Source of the DNA: Clostridia bacterium
GTDB lineage: Bacteria > Bacillota > Clostridia > Oscillospirales > CAG-272
Direction: 5' to 3'
Assembly: GCA_017481495.1 (NCBI GenBank)
Contig: JAFUPC010000049.1
Location: 1-35,280, forward strand
DNA: 35,280 nucleotides
Positions 32,348 through 35,280 of this stretch are shown piece after piece. The notes under the pieces were generated by a model. It was not told the origin of the DNA and did not search any database. It worked only from the letters and a program-made list of their open reading frames with translations. The stretch's first letter is position 1; each line of letters opens with the position of its first letter. A program made the position numbers and the translations under genes.

Positions 32348-33124
32348 ATGACCACCATGAAAACAGCCATCGTGACCGGTGCATCCCGTGGGATCGGCCG
32401 CGGCATTTCCACCATTCTTGCAAAAAACGGCATCGCCGTCTGCGGTGTCGGCACCAAGCCCGCGGATGCGGTAAAAGAATATGAGGACGAACTGAAATCC
32501 TGCAATGCGGAAAGCTTCTATCTGCAGGGTGACATTTCCAAGGCGGAAGACCGCGAGAACATCGTCAATACCGCATACGAGCGCTTCGGCCATCTCGATT
32601 TTCTCATCAACAATGCGGGTGTCGCTCCGCTGCAGCGCATGGATATTCTCGAAATGTCCGAGGAGTCGATGCAGAGACTGCTCGACATCAATCTGAAAGG
32701 CACGTTTTTCCTCACCCAGCTTGCCGCAAAGCGCATGATCGAAGAGCGCAGAGCCGGAAACACCGACTTCAAGATGATCACGCTCGTCACCTCCATTTCC
32801 GCCGAGACCTCCTCCACGAACCGCGGGGAATACTGTGTTTCCAAAGCTGGACTTGCCATGGCGACGAAGCTGTTTGCCGACCGTCTGGCAGAAGACCGCA
32901 TCAACGTCTACGAACTGCGCCCCGGCATCGTCGAGACCGACATGACCGCGGTCGTGCATGACAAATATGCCGCGCTCATCGAGGGCGGTCTGCTCCCTAT
33001 CAAGAAGATGGGCGTTCCCGCCGACATCGGCAACGCGGTGCTGGGCTTAACCTCCGGTCTGTTTGCCTATTCCACGGGTGATGTCATCAACCTGGACGGT
33101 GGATTCCACATTTCGAGACTGTAA
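32348..33124 (+). CDS. Short-chain dehydrogenase/reductase (SDR)
   Basis: The protein has 258 residues of classical SDR type: TGASRGIG (10-17) for the cofactor, NNAG (88-91), catalytic Ser149, Tyr162 and Lys166 in the EYCVSKAG motif, and a C-terminal DVINLDGGFHISRL. It resembles FabG and glucose/sugar dehydrogenases; it oxidises an alcohol or reduces a ketone with NAD(P)(H). GAAAGGA lies 10 nt before the ATG at 32348. The flavoprotein gene starts 23 nt after its stop, so they are cotranscribed. Confidence 0.9.
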   Translation: MTTMKTAIVTGASRGIGRGISTILAKNGIAVCGVGTKPADAVKEYEDELKSCNAESFYLQGDISKAEDRENIVNTAYERFGHLDFLINNAGVAPLQRMDILEMSEESMQRLLDINLKGTFFLTQLAAKRMIEERRAGNTDFKMITLVTSISAETSSTNRGEYCVSKAGLAMATKLFADRLAEDRINVYELRPGIVETDMTAVVHDKYAALIEGGLLPIKKMGVPADIGNAVLGLTSGLFAYSTGDVINLDGGFHISRL

Positions 33125-33147
33125 AACGACCGGAGTCGCAAAATGAT

Positions 33148-35226
33148 ATGGAATATCTGAATTACGAATACTGGGGAAGCACCTACCGCATTCCGTGCTT
33201 TTCCTATCATACGATCATTGTCGGAACGGGCGCGGCGGGCTACAACGCGGCGGACGAGCTGTATAACGGTGGTCTTCACGACATCGCCATTCTGACCGAG
33301 GGTGTCAACATGGGCACCTCCCGCAACACCGGCTCCGACAAGCAGACCTATTACAAGCTGACACTGGCGGGCGGTGCGCCCGATTCCGTGCGCGGCATGG
33401 CGGAAACCTTGTTTGAATGCGGTTCGATGCATGGCGACATTGCGCTGTGTGAAGCGGCAGGCTCTGCGCGGGCGTTTTTCAAACTTGTGTCGCTGGGTGT
33501 GCCGTTCCCGGCAAACGAAGCGGGGGAATATGTCGGCTACAAAACCGACCACGACCCCGCCATGCGTGCGACCTCCTGCGGCCCGCTGACCTCTCGTCTC
33601 ATGACGGAAGCTCTGGAGCGCAGTGTCAGGGCAAAGAACATTCCCGTCGTGGACGGCTGCCGTGTCATCCGCATCTTCAAAGACACGGACGAAACCGGTG
33701 AACGTTGTGCCGGATGCGCCGCGCTGTGTGAGGATGCCGTTACCAAAGAAAACCCCGCGGGACTGGTGTTCTTTTTATCGGAAAACATCATCTGGGCGAC
33801 CGGCGGCCCGTCAGCCATTTACGCGGCGACCGTTTACCCCGAAAGCCAGACCTGCGCACACGGAACGCTGTTCCGCGCGGGTGTCAGAGGCGCATCTCTG
33901 ACCGAATCGCAGTACGGCATCGCCTCCGTGAAATTCCGCTGGAATCTGTCGGGAACGTATCAGCAGGTGCTTCCGCGGTATGTCTCGGTGGACAAAGACG
34001 GATGTGAATATGAATTTCTCGGCGATTATTTCGACACCCCAGAAGCACTTCTGACAGCGACATTTTTGAAAGGCTACGAGTGGCCGTTCGACCCGCGCAA
34101 AATTTATCGGGACGGAAAACGCGGCTCGTCTGCCGTTGACCTTGCCGTCTTTGCGGAAACGCAGAAAGGGCGGCGGGTGTACATGGATTTTATGCACAAT
34201 CCGTCATGCGCCGACCGGGCGGGGAAGCTTGACTTCTCCCTGCTTGAGGAAACGCCGCATACCTATTTATCAAATTCCGGCGCACTGCTTGACACGCCGA
34301 TTGCCAGATTGCAAAAGATGAATCCCAAAGCCATCGCGCTGTATGCCGACCACGGCATTGACCTTGCAAACGAATATCTGGAAATTGCCGTCTGCGCCCA
34401 GCACAACAACGGCGGCATCGCCGTGGACTGTAACTGGGAATCGTCGCTTCGGGGTCTGTATGTTGCGGGTGAGGCGGCGGGTACGTTTGGCATCTGCCGT
34501 CCCGGCGGAACCGCGCTCAATTCCACGCAGGTCGGTTCGTACCGCGCGGCGCAGAAGATTCTCGCCGAATACCGTGCGGCAAAGGAAGCCGAAAATGTCC
34601 GCGAAACGGAATCCGCGCCGATGACCGGTCTGTTTGCCGTGCTTGGCACACCGAAAACAAAAGAAACGGGATATTCCCGCCTGATGACGGAGGCGCTGTA
34701 TTATCAGACGGAAACCGTCATGCAGTTGGGGGCGGCACTCGTTGACGGGGAAAACGGTTCGACCGCGGAGACCCTACTCGAAGAACGCGCGGCGTTCGCC
34801 CGGGAAATGAGCGACTGTGGGGCGTTTCTGCGCCGGCGGGATGCGCTGGAAACGCTGATGGCGCACCGCAATATGCAGCTCGGCGGCTATTTCCACATCC
34901 ACCGTGCAAAGGATTTCCGCGCACTGCGGGAGCTGTTCATTGATTACGACATTCTTCTGACCCAGTACGTCTACGCGGGCGCGATGCTCGATTATCTCGC
35001 CGACGGCGGCAAGTCACGCGGTTCTGCCGTTTATACCGATAAAACCGCCGCAGAACTGCTTGCGGTCACGGTCTCGCAGGACATCGACACCGAACACGCG
35101 ACCGTCGTGCAGGAGACGGTGTTCGACAATGATACGGGTCTTGTGAAAAGCACGTTCGTCTCCGTCCGAGCGATTCCCGATGCGGAGCTGTGGTTTGAAA
35201 ACGTCTACAACCGGAGCCGATCATGA
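33148..35226 (+). CDS. FAD-dependent oxidoreductase, fumarate reductase/succinate dehydrogenase flavoprotein-like
   Basis: The protein has 692 residues. The FAD-binding start is HTIIVGTGAAGYNAADEL (GxGxxG at 26-31), followed by WATGGPSAIYAAT near 215, and the C-terminal FAD/substrate motif GLYVAGEAAGTFGICRPGG near 435. The His-Thr covalent-flavin motif of SdhA/FrdA is absent (GTSRNTGSDKQTYYK at that place), so FAD is probably held non-covalently. There is no Tat signal, heme or Fe-S motif. Members reduce or oxidise C-C bonds next to a carboxylate or carbonyl. It lies 23 nt after the SDR gene and overlaps the next start by 4 nt (ATGA). Confidence 0.85.
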   Translation: MEYLNYEYWGSTYRIPCFSYHTIIVGTGAAGYNAADELYNGGLHDIAILTEGVNMGTSRNTGSDKQTYYKLTLAGGAPDSVRGMAETLFECGSMHGDIALCEAAGSARAFFKLVSLGVPFPANEAGEYVGYKTDHDPAMRATSCGPLTSRLMTEALERSVRAKNIPVVDGCRVIRIFKDTDETGERCAGCAALCEDAVTKENPAGLVFFLSENIIWATGGPSAIYAATVYPESQTCAHGTLFRAGVRGASLTESQYGIASVKFRWNLSGTYQQVLPRYVSVDKDGCEYEFLGDYFDTPEALLTATFLKGYEWPFDPRKIYRDGKRGSSAVDLAVFAETQKGRRVYMDFMHNPSCADRAGKLDFSLLEETPHTYLSNSGALLDTPIARLQKMNPKAIALYADHGIDLANEYLEIAVCAQHNNGGIAVDCNWESSLRGLYVAGEAAGTFGICRPGGTALNSTQVGSYRAAQKILAEYRAAKEAENVRETESAPMTGLFAVLGTPKTKETGYSRLMTEALYYQTETVMQLGAALVDGENGSTAETLLEERAAFAREMSDCGAFLRRRDALETLMAHRNMQLGGYFHIHRAKDFRALRELFIDYDILLTQYVYAGAMLDYLADGGKSRGSAVYTDKTAAELLAVTVSQDIDTEHATVVQETVFDNDTGLVKSTFVSVRAIPDAELWFENVYNRSRS

Positions 35227-35280
35227 AACAGACGAAACGGGAAATTCCGCTTGTAACATTGGAGACCCCGCGCTTGACCA
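35223..35280 (+). CDS. Start of a downstream gene, possibly GNAT (cut by window)
   Basis: Only 19 codons are present: MKQTKREIPLVTLETPRLT. The ATG overlaps the stop of the flavoprotein gene (ATGA), so it belongs to the same transcript. The LETPRLT sequence resembles the first strand of GNAT acetyltransferases of the RimJ/RimL kind, but this is too short to decide. Confidence 0.5.
   Translation, partial: MKQTKREIPLVTLETPRLT

Noticed and set aside
1..35280. CRISPR arrays, tRNA or rRNA genes, transposases and phage genes
   Set aside because: I saw no regularly spaced direct repeats, no tRNA-like cloverleaf sequence and no proteins of these families.

Overview
This window reads as chromosome from an anaerobic, probably spore-forming member of the Bacillota, class Clostridia (Oscillospiraceae-like gut lineage). 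The basis is: a large Bacillus-type SRP RNA next to dnaX-ybaB-recR, strong AAGGAG-type ribosome binding sites, TTGACA/TATAAT promoters with 17-bp spacers, a clostridial DUF1015 protein and a PRK06851-type double NTPase, a SpoIIM-like membrane protein with a sigma-E-like promoter, and moderately high GC. I see no rRNA, tRNA, CRISPR array, transposase or phage gene.

Layout. (1) 1-2122, minus strand: a DUF1015 gene cut by the window edge, an XRE-type regulator with a helical repeat domain, and rplS (L19) behind a consensus promoter. (2) 2266-3333, plus: a PRK06851-type NTPase. (3) 3389-8375, minus: an apparent seven-gene operon tsaE-tsaB-PHP phosphoesterase-rpiB-GNAT-EEP nuclease-shikimate kinase-like, closed by a terminator. 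Three of its junctions carry copies of one structured intercistronic element. (4) 8541-11759, plus: SRP RNA, dnaX, ybaB, recR. (5) 11984-15587, plus: homoserine dehydrogenase, a small lipoprotein and an acyl-CoA synthetase-like ligase. (6) 15588-15870: terminator plus a small MITE-like repeat. (7) 15871-20556, minus: a three-gene carbohydrate-type locus (deacetylase-like barrel protein, solute-binding lipoprotein, unknown large protein), divergent from a ROK regulator and aldo/keto reductase (20858-22946, plus). (8) 23004-24148: DUF4230 membrane protein and a divergent small XRE regulator sharing an operator-like palindrome. (9) 24361-28902, plus: a broken alpha/beta hydrolase, a ComEC-like metallo-beta-lactamase lipoprotein, a GNAT, proC, a SpoIIM-like protein and a DUF624 protein. 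(10) 28938-35280, plus: a redox gene series (2-hydroxyacid dehydrogenase, TIM-barrel isomerase, Fe-S Old Yellow Enzyme, SDR, fumarate-reductase-like flavoprotein, start of another gene).

How the genes work together. Regions 1, 3 and 4 are mostly housekeeping: translation (L19, the t6A factors TsaE and TsaB, SRP RNA), replication and repair (DnaX, RecR, YbaB) and central metabolism. Region 7 looks like a ROK-regulated locus for sensing or degrading a glycan; its transport permeases are not in the window. Region 10 is the most likely place for an undescribed pathway. Its OYE, SDR and fumarate-reductase-like flavoprotein are the same three enzyme classes used for stepwise reduction of plant polyphenols and steroids by gut anaerobes, here next to sugar-acid-type enzymes. 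The most unusual non-coding signal is the repeated element in region 3, which places a hairpin between the Shine-Dalgarno sequence and the start codon of three different genes.
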